Source: Sediminispirochaeta bajacaliforniensis DSM 16054 (GTDB lineage Bacteria; Spirochaetota; Spirochaetia; DSM-16054; Sediminispirochaetaceae). Taken from it: a stretch of 64,000 nucleotides of DNA. This document shows positions 52,671-61,194 of the stretch, piece after piece (the stretch's first letter is position 1; every line of letters begins with the position of its first letter). A model generated the notes under the pieces. That model was not told the DNA's origin. It did no database searches and worked only from the letters and a program-made list of their open reading frames with translations. Made by a program: the position numbers and the translations under genes. The stretch is taken from NCBI RefSeq assembly GCF_000378205.1, contig NZ_KB899409.1:62001-126000 (forward strand), read 5' to 3'.

Positions 52671-53009
52671 ATGTCTGTGTACCGAATTCATTTTACCTGG
52701 AACAAAAAAGAGGTTGCCATAAAGGCGACCAGTCTTGATTTGACTCATCCCTACTTCGTCTCCATGAAAGGGCTTATCCTTCCGGAAAGCAACGGCCTCA
52801 TCATCGATCCCAGTCGGGATGAACTCACAAAGGCCTTCGGGGAAGCAGACCATATCATGATCCCTTTTCAGACCGTCTCCCTCATAGAGGAGTTAAAAGA
52901 CAGCGATCCTGCCGACGAACTCGGTCTACGGCACAAGGTCACCCCTTTTCACCTCATCGAAAACGAGGATGAAGGCAAGGATGACCAGGATAAAGAGCCG
53001 GAAGCCTAA
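52671..53009 (+). CDS. DUF1820-type small protein
   Basis: A 112-residue soluble protein with the DUF1820-like plan: an N-terminal VYRIHFTWNKKEVAIKA sheet, a central FVSMKGLILPE strand, IIDPSRDELTKAF and MIPFQTVSLIEEL, then an acidic tail rich in Asp/Glu/Lys. Function unknown. Start at 52671 is fixed by GGAGG 9 bases upstream; a longer frame to 52587 overlaps marC. Converges on pgl with a 4-base overlap. Confidence 0.7.
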   Translation: MSVYRIHFTWNKKEVAIKATSLDLTHPYFVSMKGLILPESNGLIIDPSRDELTKAFGEADHIMIPFQTVSLIEELKDSDPADELGLRHKVTPFHLIENEDEGKDDQDKEPEA

Positions 53010-53725
53010 ACGACTCCAGGCCCTATTAATCTTCCATCAGAAGAAACAATATCGGAAACAAGGGTGAGCTTATTCCGGGCAAGAGAGACGGCTGGAACGC
53101 TATCGTCGCCCGAAAGGAAGCGAGCGATGGCGGTTCGTTTTTTTTCACCCAACGCAAGGAGCACTATCTCGGAACCGGCATTGATCCAGGGAAAAGAGAG
53201 GGTAATGCGGCGATGGGGATGATTAGGGGATTCGGAGATGAAGGCCTCTTCGCGCCGCTTCCAATCGGTAGGACAACAGGGAAAGAGAGAGGCTACATGG
53301 CCATCGTTCCCAAGCCCGAGAAGCGTCAAGGTCGGTGGCGCAAGCCTCTCATCAGAACCTGGAGATCCTGAACCGAGCACCTGAACAAGAAAATCGCGAG
53401 GATCGGCATCGGGCGGAAAAGGATGAAAGCGTTGTTCAAGCCCTTCCCAGCCGCCTGTCAGGTGTTCCCGAATAAGGCGGGCATTACTGTCGGGGTGGGT
53501 CTGAGGCACGATGCGCTCATCGGCCTGTATCAAAACCAGGGGCTCCCAGAAGGAGGCTCCCCTGCTCTTCCCTTCATCCCGCCAAAGATGGAACAGCGGT
53601 AAGGGAGAAGTTCCTCCGGGCACGGCAACAACGACGGGGTATGGGGAAGCGGAAACCAAGGCTTCGATACGCCCATAGATTAGTCGCGCCGCATGATCGG
53701 CATCTTGTACCGCAAGAAAATTCAT
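53006..53725 (-). CDS. pgl: 6-phosphogluconolactonase
   Basis: A 239-residue enzyme hydrolysing 6-phosphogluconolactone in the oxidative pentose phosphate pathway. Family features: VVVAVPGGTSPLPLFHLW, the LIQADERIVPQTHPDSNARLI segment, LLGLGNDGHVASLFP and ITLSFPWINAGSEIVLLALG. The start overlaps the zwf stop by 4 bases (ATGA), so the next two enzymes of the route are coupled. Confidence 0.93.
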   Translation of the reverse strand: MNFLAVQDADHAARLIYGRIEALVSASPYPVVVAVPGGTSPLPLFHLWRDEGKSRGASFWEPLVLIQADERIVPQTHPDSNARLIREHLTGGWEGLEQRFHPFPPDADPRDFLVQVLGSGSPGSDERLAPPTLTLLGLGNDGHVASLFPCCPTDWKRREEAFISESPNHPHRRITLSFPWINAGSEIVLLALGEKKRTAIARFLSGDDSVPAVSLARNKLTLVSDIVSSDGRLIGPGVV

Positions 53726-55218
53726 TTTACCCCCAGAGGCTCTATCCAGTGCCTGCCTTCTCGTTCGATCAAGTCGTGGGCCTCACCAGGCCCCCAGGTT
53801 CCGGCAGGATAGAACGGAATCGAATCCCGTGACTCCCAGTAGCTAACAAACGGATCGGTAAAGGACCAGGAAGCCTCCACATCATCCTGACGAACAAACA
53901 ACGAGGCATCTCCCCGCATGGCATCGAGGATAAGCCGCCTGTAGGGAGGGATGGCCCGGGTCCCGAAGGTTTCTCTATAACTGAAGCGAAGGTCTACGGG
54001 ATAGAGCATATTGGCGGCTTCCGGATATTTTACGCCGATATGCAAATCAATCATCTCCTCCGGCTGAATAACAATCCTGAGAAACGAGGGTTCTAAGGGG
54101 TTGCAGTCGTCGCGGAAAAGCTTAAGCGGGGGTTGCTTGAACTGTAAGATGATCTCCGTTCCCTTTACAGGGAAACGCTTACCGGTACGCAGGTAGAAGG
54201 GAACCCCTGCCCAGCGCCAGGAATCGATATAGACCTTTGCAGCGAAAAAGGTGGGAACGACAGAGGCGGAATCGACCCGGTCCTCCTCGCGATAGCCCGG
54301 CACCTTTTTACCTGCAATGTTCCCCGCAGCATACTGCCCAACCACCGAGCAGTCGGCAACCTTGTCGATGGAGACGGGACGAAGCGAGCGGAGCACCTTG
54401 ATCTTCTCATCCCTGACCCGTTCGGCGTGAAAATCGGTAGGAGGCTCCATTGCAACAAGAGCAAGCAGCTGCAAGAGATGGTTCTGAAAGATATCCCTGA
54501 TTGCTCCGGTCCTTTCGTAGAAACCTCCGCGATGGCCGATGCCGATATCTTCCCCCACGGTGATCTGTACAGAATCGATCCCGTTGCGGTTCCATATCGG
54601 CTCAAAAATACCATTGGCAAAACGAAAAAAGCTGATATTCTGAACCGTCTCCTTCCCCAGATAGTGATCCATACGAAAGATCTGCTCCTCCCGAAAGGCG
54701 GAGGCAACAAGGATATTCAGCCTTCGGGCGCCGGAAAGATCCTTCCCAAAGGGTTTTTCGATGATGATTTTCACCCGCCCGGCTTCCGTCGGCAGAGAAG
54801 AGGCGGCAATTTGATTGATAATGGTTTCGTAACTTGCCTCGGGAACAGCCAGATAGTAGAGCAGCTGTTCGGCATCGGGGAAAGATTCGATGAGCGTCGC
54901 AAGACGATCGTAGCCCTCCGCCTTCTCAAAATGGCCGTAAAGGAAATAGAGGCGGGAAAGAAAGCTGTCGAGATCGTCAGCCCGATGATCGGGGCACTCC
55001 TCCTCAATAGACTGACGTACAAGAGAGCGAAATTGGCCGTCATCCAGTTCCTGCCGTCCATAGGCAGCAATGGAAAAGGTTTGAGGGAATTCTCCCGAGC
55101 TAAAGGCATTGAACAGGGTGGGAAAAAGTTTCCTCCTGCTCAGGTCCCCTGCTCCTCCAAAAATGATGAGCGAAAAAGGAGAGACGGGAACAGCCTCCTC
55201 GACATCGCATTCCGTCAT
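53722..55218 (-). CDS. zwf: Glucose-6-phosphate 1-dehydrogenase
   Basis: A 498-residue NADP-dependent dehydrogenase. The nucleotide-binding loop is IFGGAGDLSRRKLFP, the EKPFGKDL motif is intact, and the active site RMDHYLGKETVQN carries the substrate Lys and catalytic His. First step of the oxidative pentose phosphate pathway, making NADPH. Overlaps pncA upstream and pgl downstream by 4 bases each. Confidence 0.95.
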   Translation of the reverse strand: MTECDVEEAVPVSPFSLIIFGGAGDLSRRKLFPTLFNAFSSGEFPQTFSIAAYGRQELDDGQFRSLVRQSIEEECPDHRADDLDSFLSRLYFLYGHFEKAEGYDRLATLIESFPDAEQLLYYLAVPEASYETIINQIAASSLPTEAGRVKIIIEKPFGKDLSGARRLNILVASAFREEQIFRMDHYLGKETVQNISFFRFANGIFEPIWNRNGIDSVQITVGEDIGIGHRGGFYERTGAIRDIFQNHLLQLLALVAMEPPTDFHAERVRDEKIKVLRSLRPVSIDKVADCSVVGQYAAGNIAGKKVPGYREEDRVDSASVVPTFFAAKVYIDSWRWAGVPFYLRTGKRFPVKGTEIILQFKQPPLKLFRDDCNPLEPSFLRIVIQPEEMIDLHIGVKYPEAANMLYPVDLRFSYRETFGTRAIPPYRRLILDAMRGDASLFVRQDDVEASWSFTDPFVSYWESRDSIPFYPAGTWGPGEAHDLIEREGRHWIEPLGVK

Positions 55219-55850
55219 ATCAAGCTCTCCGATGAACTGACGAGAACGCCCTTCGTCCTAAGTTCCCCTATCCGCTTATCGGAAAAACCAGCAGGCTGAT
55301 CGACAGGCCTGCAAAGATCCTGCAGTATCGTCGTTTTATACCCAAGGGCAAGGGCATCAAGGGCTGAAAAAAAGACACACCAATCCAGGGCGAGGCCCGA
55401 AAGAAAAACCGTATCGATTCCGCAGGTCTGCAGATAGCCATGAAGTCCGGTAGGGGTTTTTCCGTCGTTTTCAAAAAAAGCCGAGTACGAATCGAGGTGG
55501 AGGGAGGTTCCTTTTCTTAGTATCAGATCGGCCCTGTCGATATCCAGGGCGGGATGAAAATCGGCTCCAGTCGTTCCTGCCACACAGTGATCCGGCCATA
55601 AATTTTGGGCGATACCGTTGGTCTCTATCCGATCATAGACCTTTTTCCCCTCATGGGTGGAGGCAAAGGAAACATGACCTAAGGGGTGCCAATCGGCGGT
55701 AGCCACCACTTTCCCGAATCCCGAACGGCCGGGGGAGTCAAGCAGACGGTTGATAGGTGGGACAATTGCATCCCCGTCCGTAACGGCCAGGGCACCTTCG
55801 GGACAAAAATCGTTCTGAATATCAATTAATATTAATGCGCTTGCACTCAT
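55215..55850 (-). CDS. pncA: Nicotinamidase/isochorismatase-family amidase
   Basis: A 211-residue cysteine hydrolase turning nicotinamide into nicotinate for NAD recycling. The Asp-Lys-Cys triad is seen in LILIDIQNDFCPEGAL, ILRKGTSLHLDSYSAF and FLSGLALDWCVFF, with metal ligands in TADWHPLGHVSFAS. Start at MSASALI; the frame is open much further but runs antisense to the deaminase gene. Leads a pncA-zwf-pgl operon with ATGA overlaps, tying NAD salvage to NADPH production. Confidence 0.9.
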   Translation of the reverse strand: MSASALILIDIQNDFCPEGALAVTDGDAIVPPINRLLDSPGRSGFGKVVATADWHPLGHVSFASTHEGKKVYDRIETNGIAQNLWPDHCVAGTTGADFHPALDIDRADLILRKGTSLHLDSYSAFFENDGKTPTGLHGYLQTCGIDTVFLSGLALDWCVFFSALDALALGYKTTILQDLCRPVDQPAGFSDKRIGELRTKGVLVSSSESLI

Positions 55851-55914
55851 GTCTCCATCATACACCAAAGCCCTGTTCATTGCCAGGTTGGTAGATGGGT
55901 GAAAGAAGGATAGT

Positions 55915-55943
55915 TTGACCTCCGTTGCCATCGGTGATATTTT
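55915..55943 (+). promoter_or_regulatory. Putative promoter of the methionine-salvage operon
   Basis: TTGACC (55915-55920), 17-base spacer, TATTTT (55938-55943), then AAGGGG before the ATG at 55974. Weak -10. Confidence 0.3.
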
Positions 55944-55973
55944 CAAGAAAGGCATACCGCCGAAGGGGAACAG

Positions 55974-57263
55974 ATGAAGATCGAAATCAAAAATTGCGAA
56001 ATCATGCAATGGAAGGATGGAGGAGCAGAGTTCCTCCGGGGCAGCATTGCAATCGGGGAAGGCACCATCCGGAGTATAGGAGAAATTCCAAAGAGTTTTT
56101 CTCCCGACCGCGTCATTGACGCAGGGGGCGCCCTTGCCCTTCCCGGCTTGGTTAACGCCCACACCCACGTCTCCATGAGTCTTCTCAGAAATCTTGCCGA
56201 TGATCTTGAACTGATGAAGTGGCTTCAAGATAAGGTATGGCCCATTGAGGAGAAGATGAGTGAAGAAGATGTCCATATCGGGGCCCTTATCTCCATGGTG
56301 GAGATGATCCATAGCGGGATTACCGCCTTTGCCGACATGTATTTCTCCATGGACCAGGTGGCGGCCGCAGCAGCCGAAGCAGGCCTTCGTGCAAATATCG
56401 GGGTGGGCCTTACCGGCGACGGGGAAACAAGTAAACCAAAGTTACAATCCTTTCGGGAATTCTACGATCGCTACAACGGAAAGGCCGATGGGAGAATTAT
56501 CGTGGACCTTGCGCCCCATGCCCCCTACACCTGTGACGGTGACTGTCTTTCGGCCGCTGCCGGGGTGGCCCGTGATCTGGGTTGCGGGCTGCATATTCAT
56601 CTGGCCGAAACCTCCGGCGAGGTTGATGAGTGTAAAAAGCGTTACGGGCTCTCTCCGATATTTCTCGCCGAGCGGGCAGGCCTTTTTGAAGGAAGGGCCA
56701 TTGCCGCTCATTGTGTCCATGTGGACGAGGCCGATATAGAGCTTCTTGCCGACAAGGGAGTCCATGTCGTACACAATCCCACAAGTAACCTGAAACTTGC
56801 CAGTGGATTTGCTCCAACGGCAGCCATGATAGAGGCAGGGGTATCCCTTGCCATCGGCACCGATGGTCCGGCAAGCAATAATAACCAAAACATGCTTGAG
56901 GAAATTCATCTCGCGGCTATTCTCGCCAAGGTCGTTTCTGGTGATCCCACGGCCATGCCTGCGGCACAGGCCCTTCAGATAGCCACCGAGGGAGGGTCGA
57001 AGGCATTGGGGCTTGCCGAAGCCGCAGGGTCACTCAGCGAAGGAGCCCCGGCCGACCTCCTATTGCTGCGAACGGACAAGGCCCACATGCGGCCGCTGCA
57101 TGATCCGGTTGCGGCCGTTGTTTATGGAGCCGGTCCCTCGGATATCGATACCCTTATCTGTGACGGCAAAGTGATCATGACAGGGGGAATAATCGAAACC
57201 CTCGACGAAGAGGAGATCATCAAAAAGGCACAAGAGGCGGCAAGCCGCTTGGTCTCGCGTTGA
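55974..57263 (+). CDS. mtaD: 5-methylthioadenosine/S-adenosylhomocysteine deaminase
   Basis: A 429-residue amidohydrolase of the MtaD/SsnA/TrzN group. Zinc ligands are in NAHTHVSMSLLRN, the GLHIHLAETSGE segment and IAAHCVHVDEAD; the catalytic Asp is in AIGTDGPASNNN. It deaminates methylthioadenosine to methylthioinosine (and probably SAH or adenosine). It directly precedes mtnA, which supports the MTA assignment over guanine or chlorohydrolase alternatives. Heads an operon running through at least 63893. Confidence 0.88.
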   Translation: MKIEIKNCEIMQWKDGGAEFLRGSIAIGEGTIRSIGEIPKSFSPDRVIDAGGALALPGLVNAHTHVSMSLLRNLADDLELMKWLQDKVWPIEEKMSEEDVHIGALISMVEMIHSGITAFADMYFSMDQVAAAAAEAGLRANIGVGLTGDGETSKPKLQSFREFYDRYNGKADGRIIVDLAPHAPYTCDGDCLSAAAGVARDLGCGLHIHLAETSGEVDECKKRYGLSPIFLAERAGLFEGRAIAAHCVHVDEADIELLADKGVHVVHNPTSNLKLASGFAPTAAMIEAGVSLAIGTDGPASNNNQNMLEEIHLAAILAKVVSGDPTAMPAAQALQIATEGGSKALGLAEAAGSLSEGAPADLLLLRTDKAHMRPLHDPVAAVVYGAGPSDIDTLICDGKVIMTGGIIETLDEEEIIKKAQEAASRLVSR

Positions 57264-57298
57264 TCGCGTCAGGAAATAAAAAGAGGAGAATGATATAG

Positions 57299-58348
57299 AT
57301 GAAAAGCATAGAAACTATCGCGTTTAAAGAGGGGTCCCTTCACCTGATCGACCAACGAAAGCTCCCGGGACACTATGAAATCTTCGTCTGCAGCGATTAC
57401 CGCGATGTGGAGTTCGCCATACGAGATATGGTGGTGCGGGGAGCTCCCGCGATTGGCGCCACCGCGGCCTACGGGGTTTATCTTGCAGCAAGGGATCTTT
57501 CGACACTGGAGGGTGAGGCATTTTTACGCGAACTGAAGAAGGCCTGCGATGTTCTCGAGGCATCCCGGCCCACCGCCGTCAATCTACGATGGGCGATCAG
57601 GCGCATGTACACCCTTGCCGACAAGGAGAGCGCGAAGGGGATCAGATTCGTTATCGAGCGTCTGAAAAAAGAGGCGGATCTTATCCATGCCGAAGATATC
57701 GAAACGAATCACCGAATGGCCGAATACGGAGGCGAACTGGTCCCCGAAGGGGCAAGGATTCTTACCCACTGTAATACCGGTGCCTTGGCAACAGCGGGTT
57801 GGGGAACCGCCCTGGGGGTTATTCGGGAGGCCTATTCCAAGGACAAAAGCATCTTCGTCTATGCAGATGAAACGCGCCCCCGGCTCCAGGGGGCACGGCT
57901 TACCGCGTGGGAACTTGTCCAGGAGGGTATTCCGGCAAAGCTCATTCCCGACAACGCTGCTGCATTTCTCATGCAACAGGGAAAGATAGACCTTGTCATG
58001 GTTGGTGCAGACAGAATTGCCACCAACGGCGATACCAGTAACAAGATCGGAACCTATATGTTATCCATCTGTGCAAAAGAACACGGTATTCCGTTTTATA
58101 TCGTGGCCCCTGTTTCCACCATCGATTTTGAAATCTCCTCGGGATCCCAGATACCCATTGAAGAACGTAGTGCCGAAGAGGTGACCCATATCGGTGGTGT
58201 TCAGATTGCCCCCGAAACGATCGATGTCTATAACCCAGCTTTCGACGTCACACCGGGGGCACATATCAGCGCCATCATCACGGACAGGGGCGTTCTACGC
58301 CCACCCTATGCCGAAGCGATGAAGCTCCTGCAGGAGGAACTGCAATGA
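57299..58348 (+). CDS. mtnA: S-methyl-5-thioribose-1-phosphate isomerase
   Basis: A 349-residue eIF2B-fold isomerase of methionine salvage. The substrate loop is VRGAPAIGATAAYG, the catalytic Cys is in ILTHCNTGALATAGWG and the Asp in VGADRIATNGDTSNKIGTY. It turns methylthioribose-1-phosphate into the ribulose form. A phosphorylase (MtnP or MTI phosphorylase) needed between MtaD and MtnA is not in the window. Its stop overlaps the next gene (ATGA). Confidence 0.94.
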   Translation: MKSIETIAFKEGSLHLIDQRKLPGHYEIFVCSDYRDVEFAIRDMVVRGAPAIGATAAYGVYLAARDLSTLEGEAFLRELKKACDVLEASRPTAVNLRWAIRRMYTLADKESAKGIRFVIERLKKEADLIHAEDIETNHRMAEYGGELVPEGARILTHCNTGALATAGWGTALGVIREAYSKDKSIFVYADETRPRLQGARLTAWELVQEGIPAKLIPDNAAAFLMQQGKIDLVMVGADRIATNGDTSNKIGTYMLSICAKEHGIPFYIVAPVSTIDFEISSGSQIPIEERSAEEVTHIGGVQIAPETIDVYNPAFDVTPGAHISAIITDRGVLRPPYAEAMKLLQEELQ

Positions 58349-59532
58349 GTTCCAGGCACGGCTTCGAAACCCGGCAAATTCACGCAGGAAGCACTGGTCC
58401 CAATCCAGAAAAGGCGTTAAATCCGCCTATTTTCATGACAAGTACCTTCACTTTCGATTCCATCGCCGCAGTGGATGATGTTATGAGCTTTCGCAGCGAC
58501 GATTACGTTTACACCAGGGGGAACAATCCTACGCTCAGGCTTTTCGAAAACAGGATGGCCGACCTGGAAAACGGCGTCGGTGCTGTTGCCTTTGCATCCG
58601 GGATGGCGGCAATAAGCTCGACTCTTTTCAGTCTCCTGAAACCGGGGGATTCTGTCGTAGCGCATAAAACCCTCTATGGATCAAGCCATTCGGTAATAAC
58701 GACGCTCCTGCCCCGCTACGGAATTCGTTCCATCATCGCCGACCTCACGCTCCCTGGCGAGCTGGAACGGAAGGCCGATACAAGCACCAAGCTTGTCTAC
58801 TTCGAAACACCGGCCAATCCCGATCTCTCCATTATCGATATACGGCAAATCGCCGAACAGGCGGCAGCCATTGGTGCAAAGGTCGTAGTCGACAACACCT
58901 TTGCGACCCCCTTTCTGCAAAGGCCCCTTGACCTCGGCGCCTTTGCAGTGGTTCATAGTGCGACGAAGTACCTTTGCGGGCACGGTGATGTATTGGGTGG
59001 AGTGACGGTTTCAAAGGATATGGATTACATCCACGAACTGAAATTTGGTTATATGTGCGAATTTGGGGGAACCATGAGCCCCTTCAACGCATGGCTCCTG
59101 CTTCGCGGAATGAAAACCCTCTCTTTGCGGATGGAACGCCACCAGGAAAATGCGGGAAAAGTTGCGGAATTCCTTCTTCAGCATCCGAAGGTCTCTAAGG
59201 TTCTCTATCCGGGTCTGACCGATCATCCGGGACACGAGACGGCAAAAAAGCAGATGAGCGGCTTTGGGGCCATGATAAGCTTCGAGGTGGCGGGCGATCT
59301 CTCTGCCACAAGTCGTGTTGTCGACGCCATGAAACTTCCGGCCCTTGCCGTAAGCCTCGGCGACTGTGAAACCCTCGTAGAACTTCCCGCCGCCATGACC
59401 CACCGCGGTTACGACAGGGAGCATCTTGCCGAGTTCGGGCTTACCGAAAGCATGATACGGCTCTCCATCGGTCTCGAAAGCGTTGTCGATATCATCGGGG
59501 ATCTGGAGCAGGCCCTGGGTCGGCTTCCATGA
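58345..59532 (+). CDS. Cys/Met metabolism PLP-dependent enzyme
   Basis: A 395-residue fold-I transsulfuration-family enzyme. TRGNNPTLRLFENRMADLE holds the neighbouring-subunit phosphate contacts, YFETPANPDLSI the substrate Arg region, and VVHSATKYLCGHGD the PLP lysine. The position of the methionine gamma-lyase cysteine (LYGC) reads LYGS, so cystathionine gamma-lyase or O-acetylhomoserine sulfhydrylase activity is at least as likely. It is translationally coupled to mtnA upstream and the desulfurase downstream, which suggests sulfur flow between salvage and cysteine. Confidence 0.87.
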   Translation: MSSRHGFETRQIHAGSTGPNPEKALNPPIFMTSTFTFDSIAAVDDVMSFRSDDYVYTRGNNPTLRLFENRMADLENGVGAVAFASGMAAISSTLFSLLKPGDSVVAHKTLYGSSHSVITTLLPRYGIRSIIADLTLPGELERKADTSTKLVYFETPANPDLSIIDIRQIAEQAAAIGAKVVVDNTFATPFLQRPLDLGAFAVVHSATKYLCGHGDVLGGVTVSKDMDYIHELKFGYMCEFGGTMSPFNAWLLLRGMKTLSLRMERHQENAGKVAEFLLQHPKVSKVLYPGLTDHPGHETAKKQMSGFGAMISFEVAGDLSATSRVVDAMKLPALAVSLGDCETLVELPAAMTHRGYDREHLAEFGLTESMIRLSIGLESVVDIIGDLEQALGRLP

Positions 59533-60749
59533 ATCGTTTCCCGGATCTGCGAAAGGCCTTTCCCTTTTTCGGGCGACAAAAAGAGGAAGAGGAGCGAATC
59601 TATTTAGATTCGGCAGGCACAAGTCTGAGTCTGGGCTGCAGTATAGATGCGATGGAGGCCTACCTGAACGACTACCGGGCCAACATCCACTCAGGGGGCT
59701 ATCGCTCTTCGATGAAGGCGACAGAGGCCTATGAGGCGGCACGCAGAGAGGTTGCCCGCTTCATCGATGCCGCAGAGCCCGCCGAGCTTATTTTTACAGC
59801 AGGCACCACCGATGCCGTTAATATGGCTGCAAACGGATGGAGCCGCGGTCGGCTCGGAAAGGGAAAGGCCATCGTCGCCACCCAAGCCGAACATCATTCA
59901 AATTTTCTCCCCTGGCGAAGGGCGGCCCAAGAGCTTGGCGTGCCGTTTCGCATCATACCGGTTACCGAGGAGGGGGGCATAGACTATAGCAAGATTGAAG
60001 AGATCATTACCCCCGATTGCGGTCTCGTGGCCGTTACAGCCCTCTCAAACGTCAGCGGTGAAGTTGTCGATCTGGAGTCTGTCATCGCCAGGGCCAAGGC
60101 CTGCGGGGCCCTGGTCTTTGTGGACGGAGCCCAGGCAGCGGCACGCATTCCCCTTTCCGTGCGGAGACTGGACATAGACTTCCTCGCCTTTTCCGGCCAT
60201 AAATGTTACGGAACCACGGGCTGTGGAATCCTCTACGGCAAACGCAAATTACTTGAAAAGCTTCCGCCTTTCCGCCTCGGAGGAGGCATGGTACGGTGGG
60301 TCGACGAAAAGGAAGCTGCGTATGCATCACTTCCCGCCCTCCATGAGGGGGGAACACCGGACATCGGTGGAGCCGTGGCTTTAGGAAGTGCCTTGCATTT
60401 TCTGCGGGAAACCGGAATGGAGGCAATATACCGCCACGAATGCATGCTGACAAAGGCGTGTACCGACGCCCTTGCAGCCCTTGCCGGGGTACAGATTATA
60501 GATGTGGCCAGCCGCCCTCACTGCGGTGTAGTCTCCTTTCGTATCGAGGGGGTACATCCCCATGACGCCGTTACCTTTTTAGATAGCAAGGGAATTGAAC
60601 TGCGGGGCGGGCTCCATTGCGCCCATCCCCTTCACACTGCGCTCCACTGGAGCGGGAGTATTCGAGCATCCTTCGGTATCTACTCAACAGAAGAGGAGGT
60701 AGAGACCCTCACCAGAGAAATCAAAAACTGCATTCGTTTTTTTCGCTAA
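59529..60749 (+). CDS. SufS-like cysteine desulfurase
   Basis: A 406-residue class V PLP enzyme. The PLP lysine is in FLAFSGHKCYGTTGCG, the active-site Cys in LRGGLHCAHPLH, and FRLGGGMV with a HEGGTPDIGG segment is SufS-type. It takes sulfur from cysteine as persulfide for cluster assembly. The next gene is a SufU-like scaffold/sulfur acceptor, as in Firmicutes sufSU. ATGA overlap with the preceding gene. Confidence 0.88.
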   Translation: MNRFPDLRKAFPFFGRQKEEEERIYLDSAGTSLSLGCSIDAMEAYLNDYRANIHSGGYRSSMKATEAYEAARREVARFIDAAEPAELIFTAGTTDAVNMAANGWSRGRLGKGKAIVATQAEHHSNFLPWRRAAQELGVPFRIIPVTEEGGIDYSKIEEIITPDCGLVAVTALSNVSGEVVDLESVIARAKACGALVFVDGAQAAARIPLSVRRLDIDFLAFSGHKCYGTTGCGILYGKRKLLEKLPPFRLGGGMVRWVDEKEAAYASLPALHEGGTPDIGGAVALGSALHFLRETGMEAIYRHECMLTKACTDALAALAGVQIIDVASRPHCGVVSFRIEGVHPHDAVTFLDSKGIELRGGLHCAHPLHTALHWSGSIRASFGIYSTEEEVETLTREIKNCIRFFR

Positions 60750-60762
60750 GCAAGGAGGAATC

Positions 60763-61194
60763 ATGACAAATCCATCCGACCTTTATCAAAAGGCCTTGCT
60801 CTCACTCTCCCGAAATCCACTCCATAAGGGCCCATGCGACAAGGACCCCGAACGCAGACGCTTGCGTAATCCCATCTGTGGGGACGATATTGAAGTGTCT
60901 CTCAGCCTTGGACGTTTCGACGGGTATGCCTGTGCCCTTTGTACCGCCTCTGCAGAACTGCTTTGCAGAAGGATCGAGGAGTTAAGAAACGAAAACGGAG
61001 CTACCGAGGAAACGATAAGGACCGAGGTAAAACGGATTCTAACGCTGCTGCAGCATCCGGAAGATTCCTCGTGGTCGAAGGGCTCCCTCCTTGACGACCT
61101 CAAGCCTCTTCTCGCTGCCCACCGATTTCCCTCAAGGCTCGACTGTGTCCTTCTCCCTTGGAGATGTGCAGGAGAAGAGGCAGAAGAACAATGA
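60763..61194 (+). CDS. SufU/IscU-like iron-sulfur scaffold protein
   Basis: A 143-residue protein with the three conserved IscU/SufU cysteines: NPICGDDIEV, GYACALCTASAEL and RLDCVLLPW. The strand-turn between the first two is about ten residues shorter than in usual SufU, and an extra Cys pair lies nearby (KGPCDKD, CALC). SD AAGGAGG. It probably takes persulfide sulfur from the preceding desulfurase. Its stop overlaps the histidine-kinase start. Confidence 0.8.
   Translation: MTNPSDLYQKALLSLSRNPLHKGPCDKDPERRRLRNPICGDDIEVSLSLGRFDGYACALCTASAELLCRRIEELRNENGATEETIRTEVKRILTLLQHPEDSSWSKGSLLDDLKPLLAAHRFPSRLDCVLLPWRCAGEEAEEQ

Noticed and set aside
55851-55973. SAM or SAH riboswitch before mtaD
   Set aside because: No conserved aptamer helices seen; the gap is short and filled by a promoter and SD.
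58345-59532. Calling the PLP enzyme methionine gamma-lyase
   Set aside because: The characteristic active-site cysteine (LYGC) is serine here, so the broader family name is safer.
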